A DNA stretch of 6,120 bases from JBPCRW01 sp050996405 (GTDB lineage Bacteria; Acidobacteriota; Blastocatellia; Pyrinomonadales; Pyrinomonadaceae): NCBI GenBank assembly GCA_050996405.1, contig JBPCRW010000242.1, positions 1 to 6,120 of the forward strand. Reading direction: 5' to 3'. The notes below the pieces were generated by a model. It worked only from the letters and a program-made list of their open reading frames with translations. It did no database searches and had not been told where the DNA came from. The translations under genes were made by a program, and so were the position numbers. The first letter of the stretch is position 1; each line of letters opens with the position of its first letter. Positions 1 through 5,046 of the stretch are shown here, piece after piece.

Positions 1-81
1 TTGAAGAAAGAGTTGGACTATTGGTATCTGGAAGATCGTTTGTATAATCGCAAGCTGCGACAACTGAATGCCGCAGCTTAA
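1..81 (+). CDS. 3' end of an unrecognised cassette gene (partial)
   Basis: The first frame is open from the window edge to a TAA at 79-81 and encodes 26 residues, starting LKKELDYWYLEDRLYNRKLR and ending in QLNAAA. The charged, aromatic-rich composition looks like a helical C-terminus. The stop lies 11 bp before the R'' box of the first attC, the same tight stop-to-attC spacing as other genes here, which supports it being the tail of a real cassette gene. Its start and family are outside the window, and no function is proposed. Confidence 0.55.
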   Translation: MKKELDYWYLEDRLYNRKLRQLNAAA

Positions 82-92
82 CATTTGACTTT

Positions 93-205
93 GCATAGGA
101 AATCATTGGACGTGAGGGCGAAACAGCGACTTTCTTTGGGCGTTATCTGTTTAACTCGGAGTTGCGTGAATTCGGTTTCGCCCCACGTCAACTCAAGCGT
201 TGGGC
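93..205 (+). repeat. attC site 1, degenerate R'' box
   Basis: The R'' position reads GCATAGG (93-99) instead of the expected RYYYAAC, while R' is a canonical GTTGGGC (199-205). The inner arms are the consensus GACGTG-A-GGGCGAAAC and GTTTCGCCC-CACGTC, separated by a variable segment of about 45 nt. The outer end of the folded site would pair poorly. This attC belongs to the cassette whose gene ends at 81. Confidence 0.88.
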
Positions 206-264
206 TTTTCGTGTAATGCCAGCTTGAAAAACCAAATCCCTGAATCCTTCGTATTACTTCCATT

Positions 265-537
265 ATGTCGTTGAACGAAGTCATAGGTGAAATACAGAAA
301 CTTGAGCATTTTCAAATCCGTCGTTGCTCTCAATGCGGCTCAGAAATGCGAAGTCATATTTTGCAGATTTACGTTAGTTGTCCATCGTGCGAAACAGAGC
401 ATAAAATCAGAGGCTTCGGTAGCATTGGAACAGAAATTCAAGACGTAATTGATGCCGTGCTTGAATGGACAGGAACGGAAGAAAACCTTAAAGCTGTCTT
501 GCAAAGACACAAACAAATACAAAGGGAAAGAGAGTAG
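265..537 (+). CDS. Small zinc-ribbon protein (cassette A)
   Basis: This 90-residue protein has two CxxC knuckles, Cys21/Cys24 (CSQC) and Cys39/Cys42 (CPSC), 14 residues apart, which should form one zinc ribbon. A charged helix (residues 2-15) precedes it. A segment around residues 49-70 (RGFGSIGTEIQDVIDAVLEW) and a basic, glutamine-rich helical tail follow. Zinc ribbons of this kind often bind nucleic acid or protein, but no catalytic residues are visible and the function is unknown. No Shine-Dalgarno sequence precedes the ATG. A -10-like TATTAC at 252-257 would place the transcript start almost at the ATG, hinting at leaderless translation. The gene is alone in its cassette and its stop is 15 bp before the R'' box of attC 2. 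Confidence 0.85.
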   Translation: MSLNEVIGEIQKLEHFQIRRCSQCGSEMRSHILQIYVSCPSCETEHKIRGFGSIGTEIQDVIDAVLEWTGTEENLKAVLQRHKQIQRERE

Positions 538-552
538 TTCCAGCAAAGACAA

Positions 553-664
553 GCCCAACAAATCATTGGACGTGAGGGCGAAACAGCTTCCCTTTAAAAT
601 CTTGCGCGGTTAATTTCAGCTTGCGTGTAATCGGTTTCGCCCCACGTCATCTCAGCCGTTCGGC
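553..664 (+). repeat. attC site 2
   Basis: R'' is GCCCAAC (553-559) and R' is GTTCGGC (658-664). Inner arms match the consensus with the single extra A between the two left-hand stem blocks. R'' is complementary to GTTGGGC at the start of cassette A (199-205), not to the adjacent R', as expected because TTCGGC belongs to the next cassette. The variable loop contains CTTTAAAA. Confidence 0.93.
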
Positions 665-667
665 AGA

Positions 668-883
668 TTATTTGGAAGCGAAAAATCCGATTAAACGGAA
701 AGTGTCGTTTCCACATTTGGGGCAGCGATTTTCTGGAAGCGTGAAAATAGCGACCCGATTACAATTCGCGCATTGAAAATATCCGCGTTTTTCGCCATAC
801 GGCGTGAAAATAACGGCATCTGCCGAACAAGTCATCGAACGTGAGCGCGAAACAGCTGTTTTCTTATCAATTTTGTCGTTCAT
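668..883 (-). CDS. Small zinc-ribbon protein on the reverse strand (cassette B)
   Basis: This 71-residue protein reads against the array. Cys38/Cys41 (CANC) and Cys54/Cys57 (CPKC) form a zinc ribbon, followed by a hydrophobic C-terminus (RLIGFFASK). The ATG at 883 is chosen because an AGGA lies five bases upstream on the minus strand. A second ATG at 834 (Met17) would give 55 residues but has no ribosome-binding site. Both starts lie inside attC 3, so roughly the first 20 residues are encoded by recombination-site DNA and may be poorly conserved. It is the only ORF in a 269-bp cassette and fills it, which argues that it is real. The array promoter cannot transcribe it, so it needs a promoter inside or beyond the attC. 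I saw no convincing one. Function unknown. Confidence 0.72.
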   Translation of the reverse strand: MNDKIDKKTAVSRSRSMTCSADAVIFTPYGEKRGYFQCANCNRVAIFTLPENRCPKCGNDTFRLIGFFASK

Positions 884-933
884 ATTTATCCTGCGTGCCG
901 CCGTTTCGCGCCACGTTGATTCCGCCGTTCGGC
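822..933 (+). repeat. attC site 3, divergent but with compensated stems
   Basis: R'' GCCGAAC (822-828) pairs perfectly with R' GTTCGGC (927-933). This is the most divergent site, yet its changes are paired: AACGTG with CACGTT and GCGCGAAAC with GTTTCGCGC. The variable loop differs from those of the other sites. The minus-strand zinc-ribbon gene starts inside it. Confidence 0.92.
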
Positions 934-983
934 GGCTTCCTTGTTTTTGATGCTGCCTTAACCCAAAACATAGGAGGAATAAA

Positions 984-1475
984 ATGGGCTTTTTCAAATC
1001 ACTTTTTGGCGGCGGAGACAAACCAAATCCTGTTAAAGAAATGGAAGGCATTGATTATTCAATTATCAAAATGTATTTCACCGAATCATTGACTTCAATG
1101 AGCGTTAAAGAAAACCACAATCCAAACTATCCTTGGACTGAGGAAAAACAACTGAAGTTTTTTGAACTTTTCAAAGACGAAAAGCTCATCTTCGATGGCG
1201 AGGTTGGATGTATGTTGATAGGTGATTTTAGAGTCAACAGACAACTAGAAGGTGACATTGTGGCTCTCTTGTTTAAGGAGACATCAGAAGGTTATCTCAA
1301 ACATCGAGAGGCTTGGGGGGAAATTCCCGAATCTATAGGTATGCTTCATCTCTATTTTTGGCAAGGGAAACCTTGCGTCGAGGTTTCCAAAAGCAATGTA
1401 CCTAAGGGTCAGCCTTCAATTTGGAGAAATCAAAATCAAAAAGATAGAGATGCTCATTTTAACCGCAAAGGCTAA
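984..1475 (+). CDS. Unrecognised 163-residue protein (cassette C, gene 1)
   Basis: The ATG follows a strong Shine-Dalgarno sequence (AGGAGG, 972-977) and lies about 50 bp after the R' box of attC 3. The protein begins with a glycine-rich segment (MGFFKSLFGGGDKPNP), continues as a mixed alpha/beta, acidic-then-basic sequence, and ends in a polar tail (WRNQNQKDRDAHFNRKG). There is no signal peptide, membrane segment or recognisable catalytic motif. The middle (residues about 70-135) has alternating hydrophobic stretches such as GEVGCMLIGDFRV and GMLHLYFWQGKPCVEV, consistent with a compact beta-containing domain. It is followed after 37 bp by a second gene with its own Shine-Dalgarno sequence and may form an operon with it. 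I do not recognise the family. Confidence 0.85.
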   Translation: MGFFKSLFGGGDKPNPVKEMEGIDYSIIKMYFTESLTSMSVKENHNPNYPWTEEKQLKFFELFKDEKLIFDGEVGCMLIGDFRVNRQLEGDIVALLFKETSEGYLKHREAWGEIPESIGMLHLYFWQGKPCVEVSKSNVPKGQPSIWRNQNQKDRDAHFNRKG

Positions 1476-1512
1476 ATTTCAAAATGGCTTTGTGGTTTTA
1501 CGAGGTAAAATT

Positions 1513-1728
1513 ATGATTACGGTAAAAGTTATTCGACAAAGTTCCGGCGATCCAGCCGAAGGAAGGAAAGCGGCACTCAAGTTGGCAAATGGCGTAACCG
1601 ATACGAAATTGACTGACCGCAACGGTGAAGCCCATTTCGACAACACTCCGGCAAACGGAAAAGTTTTCGTTGACGGCTCAACCGTGCAGGAAGGCTACTT
1701 GTCCGGCAAAATCGTCGTTTATATCTAA
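1513..1728 (+). CDS. Small all-beta domain protein (cassette C, gene 2)
   Basis: This 71-residue protein starts at an ATG preceded by GAGG (1502-1505), seven bases away. An upstream in-frame ATG at 1396 would overlap gene 1 by 80 bp and has no ribosome site, so it is not used. The sequence alternates short strands and turns: a strand (MITVKVIRQ), a spacer with DPAEGRKAALKL, a TDRNGEAHF turn, and a closing GYLSGKIVVYI. This pattern is reminiscent of carboxypeptidase-regulatory or immunoglobulin-like beta sandwiches, in which a DxxG turn precedes a hydrophobic strand. The assignment rests on pattern only. Its stop is five bases before the GTG start of the repeat protein, so the two are probably translated together. 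Confidence 0.8.
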   Translation: MITVKVIRQSSGDPAEGRKAALKLANGVTDTKLTDRNGEAHFDNTPANGKVFVDGSTVQEGYLSGKIVVYI

Positions 1729-1733
1729 AATTC

Positions 1734-2078
1734 GTGGGCAACATCTACGACAGTCCAAATTGGGGAACGATTATCGGGCGCATCGAAAGCGACGGCAGCA
1801 TTTATGACGGCGTTGGAATGTTCTCGAAGTTAATCGGTTTTGTTGACAACGACGGGCGCGTGTATGACGGTATTGGAATGTTTGCGAATCTCGTCGGGCG
1901 TATCAAAAATAACGGCGAAGTTTATATCGAAGGATTTTTAAGCAGAACTTGTGTCGGGAAAGTTGAAAGCGACGGCAGAGTTTATGACGACATCGGTTTT
2001 ACGGCAACTTGCGTCGGCAGAGTAGAGTCGCCGCATATTTTTGGCGGTGGAGCGGCATTGCTTTTGTTAATCAGGTAA
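1734..2078 (+). CDS. Tandem 20-residue repeat protein, possible beta-flower or propeller-like fold (cassette C, gene 3)
   Basis: The protein has 114 residues, nearly all of it five tandem repeats of about 20 residues with the pattern (I/V)YD-x-x-G-x(4-5)-(I/L/C)(I/V)G-(R/F/K)-(I/V)-x-x-(D/N)G. Repeats begin near residues 4, 23, 43, 63 and 83. The tail ends in FGGGAALLLLIR. Each repeat looks like a beta hairpin with a D/N-G turn, so a closed radial fold such as the four-fold beta flower is plausible, but this is inferred from the repeat alone. The GTG at 1734 is chosen because it includes the first repeat and begins five bases after the previous stop. There is no Shine-Dalgarno sequence, so translational coupling is likely. 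The nearest ATG, at 1818, would remove more than one repeat. The stop is 36 bp before the R'' box of attC 4. Confidence 0.8.
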   Translation: MGNIYDSPNWGTIIGRIESDGSIYDGVGMFSKLIGFVDNDGRVYDGIGMFANLVGRIKNNGEVYIEGFLSRTCVGKVESDGRVYDDIGFTATCVGRVESPHIFGGGAALLLLIR

Positions 2079-2114
2079 TTCTTGGTAAAGTTGTGTGGTC
2101 AAATGTAACGCGCC

Positions 2115-2226
2115 GTCGAACAAATCATTGGACGTGAGGACGAAACAGCTTCTCTTTAAAAACATTCTTCTTTGATTCGGAGTTGTGTGCGGCTGGTTTC
2201 GCCCCACGTCAACTCAATCGTTCGGT
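2115..2226 (+). repeat. attC site 4
   Basis: R'' is GTCGAAC (2115-2121) and R' is GTTCGGT (2220-2226). The left stem block reads GGACGAAAC against GTTTCGCCC: an A-C mismatch on the top strand but a T-G wobble on the bottom strand, the strand known to be recombined in attC sites. The loop contains CTTTAAAA as in site 2. R'' is one wobble away from complementing the start of cassette C. Confidence 0.92.
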
Positions 2227-2254
2227 TGCTTCGGGTTTCAATGTCAGCTATTTT
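2226..2254 (+). promoter_or_regulatory. Possible promoter for the secreted-protein gene (cassette D)
   Basis: TTGCTT (2226-2231) and TATTTT (2249-2254) are separated by 17 bp, a plausible but weak sigma70-type pair. Transcription would start near 2261, just before the ATG at 2263, leaving essentially no leader. The AAGGAA at 2255-2260 could instead serve as a ribosome site on a longer transcript. Confidence 0.3.
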
Positions 2255-2262
2255 AAGGAATT

Positions 2263-2823
2263 ATGAGAAAGCAGATTTTACTTTATCTTTTCACGTTCTT
2301 CATATTCGCTGGAACTGCGTCGGCGCAAGTTACGTCGCCATCACAACAACAGCAAACAGAAGCCAACAAAACGCAAGCGCAATTGGATGCGGAAGTTGCT
2401 AAGCTCACGCCGGAACAAAAACAATTGTGTCAGCAAATTCTTAAAACTCTTGACAAAGCCGATTCTGTTTTGCAGGAAACTCAAGACGGGCAGAAATTTA
2501 GAAAGACCGTTGCCGAAGCTGAACCCTTACTGAAAAAGTTGAACGGACAGCTATCGGACGGCGTTTTCAAGAACTTAATGTTTTTTGTTTTTCGGACGTA
2601 TTCGGACGTAGGCGCGTTTTTTGTGCTTGGTCAAGCAGTTCAAGATAAGGGAAAGAAGGCTCTAAATGACGAAGCGAAAAAGTTTCTTGCCGACGCAAGC
2701 GAAAGATACAGCAAAATTATCGGCAAAGAAGCCGCTTCGGATATGCTCGACCAAGTTACTGTAGCCGCGTTATATGCTTTAGCAAACAAAACTAAGAGGC
2801 AGACTTACAAATACATTTCTTAG
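2263..2823 (+). CDS. Secreted or periplasmic helical protein of unknown family (cassette D)
   Basis: The 186-residue precursor begins with a classical Sec signal peptide: MRKQ, a hydrophobic core (residues 5-16) and a cleavage site after Ala21 (TASA|QVT). The mature N-terminus is glutamine-rich (SPSQQQQ), followed by charged heptad-like helices (about residues 32-85: AQLDAEVAKL, KQLCQQILKTLDKADSVL, VAEAEPLLKKL). A more hydrophobic stretch follows (FKNLMFFVFRTYSDVGAFFVLGQAV, about residues 102-126), then another amphipathic helix. There is no lipobox and only one cysteine in the mature chain. A secreted product suggests an envelope or extracellular role, but I recognise no family and propose no function. 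AAGGAA precedes the ATG. The gene is alone in its cassette and is followed by a stem-loop and attC 5. Confidence 0.85.
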   Translation: MRKQILLYLFTFFIFAGTASAQVTSPSQQQQTEANKTQAQLDAEVAKLTPEQKQLCQQILKTLDKADSVLQETQDGQKFRKTVAEAEPLLKKLNGQLSDGVFKNLMFFVFRTYSDVGAFFVLGQAVQDKGKKALNDEAKKFLADASERYSKIIGKEAASDMLDQVTVAALYALANKTKRQTYKYIS

Positions 2824-2832
2824 GAACTTGCG

Positions 2833-2854
2833 TTTTTACAAGCGCGTGTAAAAA
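2833..2854 (+). terminator. Stem-loop just after the secreted-protein gene, possible weak terminator
   Basis: TTTTTACA (2833-2840) and TGTAAAAA (2847-2854) form a perfect 8-bp stem around a six-base loop, AGCGCG, beginning 10 bp after the stop codon. The stem is AT-rich and lacks a following T-run, so intrinsic termination would be inefficient. It may only stabilise the 3' end of the mRNA. Confidence 0.3.
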
Positions 2855-2864
2855 TCAACGCGCA

Positions 2865-2976
2865 ACCGAACAATTCAATGGACGTGAGGCAAAAACAGCT
2901 ACTCTTTAAAACGGTTCTTCTGAAACCTTTGCTTGCGTCCGGCTGGTTTTTGCCCACGTCATCTCAGCCGTTGGGC
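2865..2976 (+). repeat. attC site 5, compensated stem
   Basis: R'' ACCGAAC (2865-2871) exactly complements GTTCGGT at the start of its own cassette D (2220-2226), while the adjacent R' is GTTGGGC (2970-2976). Both inner arms changed together: GGCAAAAAC on the left with GTTTTTGCC on the right. The loop contains CTTTAAAA. Confidence 0.93.
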
Positions 2977-3188
2977 GTTTTCTGATTCGGATTCAAAGGC
3001 GAAATTCTAGGATTGGAAACCAAGACGCTCCGCGCGAAACTAAACTTGAGCGAAGGCAAACGGCTTGCCTTCGGATGCGGACACGCCCAACAAATCAATG
3101 GACGCGAGGCGAAACAGCTCTCCTTTTAAAACTTGCGTGTCAAACTCGAAGTTGCGCGTATTCGGTTTCGCCCGCGTCATCTCAGCCG
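2971..3188 (+). other. Cassette E: 218-bp cassette without a convincing ORF
   Basis: Between the R' of attC 5 and the R' of attC 6 lies a cassette with only about 110 bp of unique DNA. Neither strand has an ATG-started ORF of useful length there. This explains most of the gene-free stretch 2824-3263, whose other contents are attC 5 and attC 6. The one clear structure is a hairpin at 3051-3073. The cassette may carry a small RNA, a regulatory element or a decayed gene; the sequence does not decide between these. Confidence 0.7.
3051..3073. repeat. Perfect 9-bp hairpin in cassette E
   Basis: CGAAGGCAA (3051-3059) and TTGCCTTCG (3065-3073) are exact inverse complements around a five-base loop (ACGGC). 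The stem is GC-rich and would be stable in RNA or single-stranded DNA. It lies 11 bp before the R'' box of attC 6 and has no T-run on either side, so it is not a typical terminator. Confidence 0.75.
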
Positions 3189-3194
3189 TTGGGC
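3085..3194 (+). repeat. attC site 6, compensated stem
   Basis: R'' GCCCAAC (3085-3091) and R' GTTGGGC (3188-3194) are perfect complements. The left block GACGCG pairs with CGCGTC on the right, a T-A to C-G double change from the consensus GACGTG/CACGTC. The stem is one pair shorter (GGCGAAAC/GTTTCGCC), making this the shortest site at 110 bp. Confidence 0.93.
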
Positions 3195-3246
3195 GTTTTC
3201 GTGTCATCCTGTAACGCATCGAAAGTAAAAGTTCAAAATTCCAGTA

Positions 3247-3255
3247 TGCTATATT
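3247..3255 (+). promoter_or_regulatory. Extended -10 promoter element before the HEPN gene
   Basis: TGCTATATT fits an extended -10 (TGn plus a TATAAT-like hexamer at 3250-3255). No good -35 is visible at 17 bp, as is common for extended -10 promoters. The predicted start near 3262 is only two bases before the ATG at 3264, implying a leaderless mRNA. No Shine-Dalgarno sequence is present. Confidence 0.42.
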
Positions 3256-3263
3256 GGCTTATT

Positions 3264-4604
3264 ATGCAATCTAGAGAAGAAGTAGAAAATTACATTTCAG
3301 ATATTGAGGTTAAAATAGAGGAAATCTTGAACGAGAATATTTCTTTGGTTGCACCTTATACACCTAATTACTCTCAATTTTACTTAAATGTTGGCGAGTT
3401 ACTGCGACCTGTTTGCGAATATTGCGACGAAGCCTTCCATAATGGAGATGTCAATGAAATGGAACTGTTCGCTTTTACGCAACAGATTCTCGCAACTAAA
3501 AAGTATGAGTTGTGGAAAGGACTTCAAAACATCGAAAATCACAACCAAGAGCAAATAAAATCATTACAAAAATTTAAAATGCTTTTTGGATATTTTTCAG
3601 CAGCTAATCCGGGCGGAAAAGATACTATAGTCAAATTAGCAGACTTAGAATATCAATTTAGTCAGGAAACTGATGTTGAACAACAAGATAACCTTTTTAC
3701 CAAAATAACAGAATTAATTGGTGAATCTTCAACCGCAGATTATTTGCGAGCCAAAACAGCGTTAGAGGAAAACGACCTCGAAGAGGCTTTAAATTATGCG
3801 AATCAAGGGAGAAAGAAGTTTCCCGGAAATACACCTTTAATAAAATTGAGGTCTGAAATTCTTAGGAAGATGGACGAAGAGAACATTACTGAAGGAGTTA
3901 GATTAGAACCCAGAGATAAGTCATTAATTTTTGAGCATAAAGTTATTAACGAACTTAGTGCTATTCGCCGCAAATTGGATTCTGAAGATATTTCAGTAGA
4001 TGACTTCTTTACATCCATTGATTCTTATATTCAAGAACAAAGTCAGAGTTTTGACTTGGAAAAATACAAAGGAATTGCAACGACAAATCTTAACGGATTT
4101 GGTAAATCAAGTGAAGAAGTTATACATTTTTTAGCAACTGCTGAGTATTTGCTTGAAAAGCATCCCTTACTCCTAGACCACGCTCCAACTGCGGTTGAGT
4201 TTTGTAAAGCACTTGAAGTTGCGCTAAAAGAATCTATTTTCGCTGTTTTCAAAAACAATAATGGTGTGGCAGTTGCTACTATTATAAATCCTTCTACCCG
4301 CGAGAAAAATCTTGTCAAGTATTGCGCTGGAGCTAGAGAGCTTACTTTGGGAGAAATGGCATTTGTATTTCAAATACTTTCATTAAATTCAAATGCTACA
4401 TACAGAAATGAGCCTGCTTTAAGAAATTTTAAGACATTTATTCAAATTCGACTCAATTCAACTACCTTTGATTCATTGAAAGTCCTTTTGAACAACAATA
4501 ATGTTAGCCGTTACCGGAACGGCGCGGCACATACTTCAGCTTTTGCAAAAAGTCGAGCAGAAGAGACAAAACAATGGTGTTATTCAGCTATAAATCTTCT
4601 GTAA
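3264..4604 (+). CDS. HEPN-domain protein, candidate RNase/defence gene (cassette F)
   Basis: This 446-residue protein has an N-terminal helical region (residues 1-150), a TPR-like helical pair near residues 157-200 (DYLRAKTALEENDLEEALNY, then KKFPGNTPLIKL), a charged linker, and a C-terminal domain from about 282. That domain resembles HEPN families: a helix with LATAEYLLEKHP, then AVEFCKALEVALKESIF, and near the end RYRNGAAHTS, in which Arg418-Asn419 and His423 make the R-N-x3-H motif of HEPN ribonucleases. HEPN proteins commonly cleave RNA in toxin-antitoxin, abortive-infection and CRISPR systems, so a defence or toxin role is a reasonable inference. There is no visible partner gene. The frame is open back into attC 6. 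ATG 3264 is preferred because of the extended -10 before it, and ATG 3246 (six residues longer) is the alternative. The gene is AT-richer than most neighbours. Confidence 0.85.
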   Translation: MQSREEVENYISDIEVKIEEILNENISLVAPYTPNYSQFYLNVGELLRPVCEYCDEAFHNGDVNEMELFAFTQQILATKKYELWKGLQNIENHNQEQIKSLQKFKMLFGYFSAANPGGKDTIVKLADLEYQFSQETDVEQQDNLFTKITELIGESSTADYLRAKTALEENDLEEALNYANQGRKKFPGNTPLIKLRSEILRKMDEENITEGVRLEPRDKSLIFEHKVINELSAIRRKLDSEDISVDDFFTSIDSYIQEQSQSFDLEKYKGIATTNLNGFGKSSEEVIHFLATAEYLLEKHPLLLDHAPTAVEFCKALEVALKESIFAVFKNNNGVAVATIINPSTREKNLVKYCAGARELTLGEMAFVFQILSLNSNATYRNEPALRNFKTFIQIRLNSTTFDSLKVLLNNNNVSRYRNGAAHTSAFAKSRAEETKQWCYSAINLL

Positions 4605-4610
4605 GGCAAC

Positions 4611-4724
4611 GCCCGACAATTCAATGGACGTGAGGGCGAAACAGCGACTTTGTTATTTGGCTTGTCCGTTTTCCCTAATGTTGCGTGGTGGCGGTTTCGC
4701 CCCACGTCATCTCAAGCGTTGGGT
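4611..4724 (+). repeat. attC site 7
   Basis: R'' is GCCCGAC (4611-4617), one base off the usual GCCCAAC, and R' is GTTGGGT (4718-4724). Inner arms are the exact consensus. The loop begins GACTTT and contains TTGTCCGTTTT, resembling sites 1 and 8. R'' begins six bases after the HEPN gene's stop codon. Confidence 0.92.
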
Positions 4725-4756
4725 TGCTTCGCGTTTCATTTCACCGAGTTTGTTCT

Positions 4757-4785
4757 TTGACAAATAAAACCTTTGTGGTTACATT
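4757..4785 (+). promoter_or_regulatory. Sigma70-type promoter of the mazEF pair
   Basis: A perfect -35 TTGACA (4757-4762) and a -10 TACATT (4780-4785) are separated by 17 bp. The expected transcription start, about seven bases after the -10, falls on or next to the ATG at 4792, so the antitoxin mRNA would be leaderless. This is the best promoter in the window. In known systems MazE-MazF complexes repress their own promoter; no operator palindrome is obvious here. Confidence 0.72.
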
Positions 4786-4791
4786 GTAGCT

Positions 4792-5046
4792 ATGAAAACC
4801 AGAATCGTAAAAATTGGTAATTCGTTAGGCGTTCGTATTCCAAAGCCTTTACTTGAGCAAAGTCAATTAACCGACGAAGTTGATATGCAAGCTAACTTTG
4901 GTGAAATCGTTATTCGTTCGGTTCGTAAAACAAGAGAAGGTTGGGCAGAATCGTTCAAATTTATGGCACAAAACAAAGATGATGTTTTGATTGACGGTGA
5001 GCAAAACACCCTAACAACTTGGGACGAAACCGAATGGCAATGGTAA
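4792..5046 (+). CDS. mazE: MazE-like antitoxin, AbrB/SpoVT DNA-binding fold (cassette G)
   Basis: The 84-residue protein has the typical antitoxin layout. Residues 1-45 match the MazE/AbrB swapped-hairpin DNA-binding domain (KTRIVKIGNSLGVRIPKPLL, then GEIVIRSV). An acidic, aromatic C-terminal tail (TTWDETEWQW) follows, of the kind that wraps around and inhibits MazF. It should bind its own promoter and neutralise the downstream toxin. The start has no Shine-Dalgarno sequence, but a TTGACA-17-TACATT promoter ends six bases before it, pointing to leaderless translation. The 3' end overlaps the toxin start by 13 bp, the usual antitoxin-first coupling. Toxin-antitoxin cassettes are known to stabilise large chromosomal cassette arrays against loss, a likely role here. 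Confidence 0.92.
   Translation: MKTRIVKIGNSLGVRIPKPLLEQSQLTDEVDMQANFGEIVIRSVRKTREGWAESFKFMAQNKDDVLIDGEQNTLTTWDETEWQW

Noticed and set aside
224..257. TTGAAA plus TATTAC as a full promoter for cassette A
   Set aside because: The spacer is 22 bp, too long for a standard sigma70 promoter; only the -10-like part is kept as a weak hint.
78..284. Minus-strand ORF of 68 residues
   Set aside because: It runs through attC 1 and both flanks, so much of its sequence is recombination-site DNA; there is no domain-like pattern and it overlaps the start of the zinc-ribbon gene.
668..1051. Longer 127-residue form of the minus-strand zinc-ribbon gene
   Set aside because: The extension crosses the rest of attC 3 into the 5' end of the gene at 984 in the next cassette; ATG 883 with AGGA is more plausible.
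841..1092. Plus-strand ORF of 83 residues
   Set aside because: It starts within attC 3 and overlaps the well-supported gene at 984 in another frame.
1396..1512. Upstream start for cassette C gene 2
   Set aside because: It would overlap gene 1 by 80 bp with no ribosome site; the ATG at 1513 has GAGG at good spacing and begins a clean domain.
3075..3263. Longer 509-residue start for the HEPN protein
   Set aside because: The extra 63 residues are mostly encoded by attC 6 and cross the cassette boundary at 3188, so they would not belong to the mobile cassette.
4043..4318. Minus-strand ORFs inside the HEPN gene (also 3803-4018)
   Set aside because: They are entirely inside a strong coding region and have no domain features or start signals.
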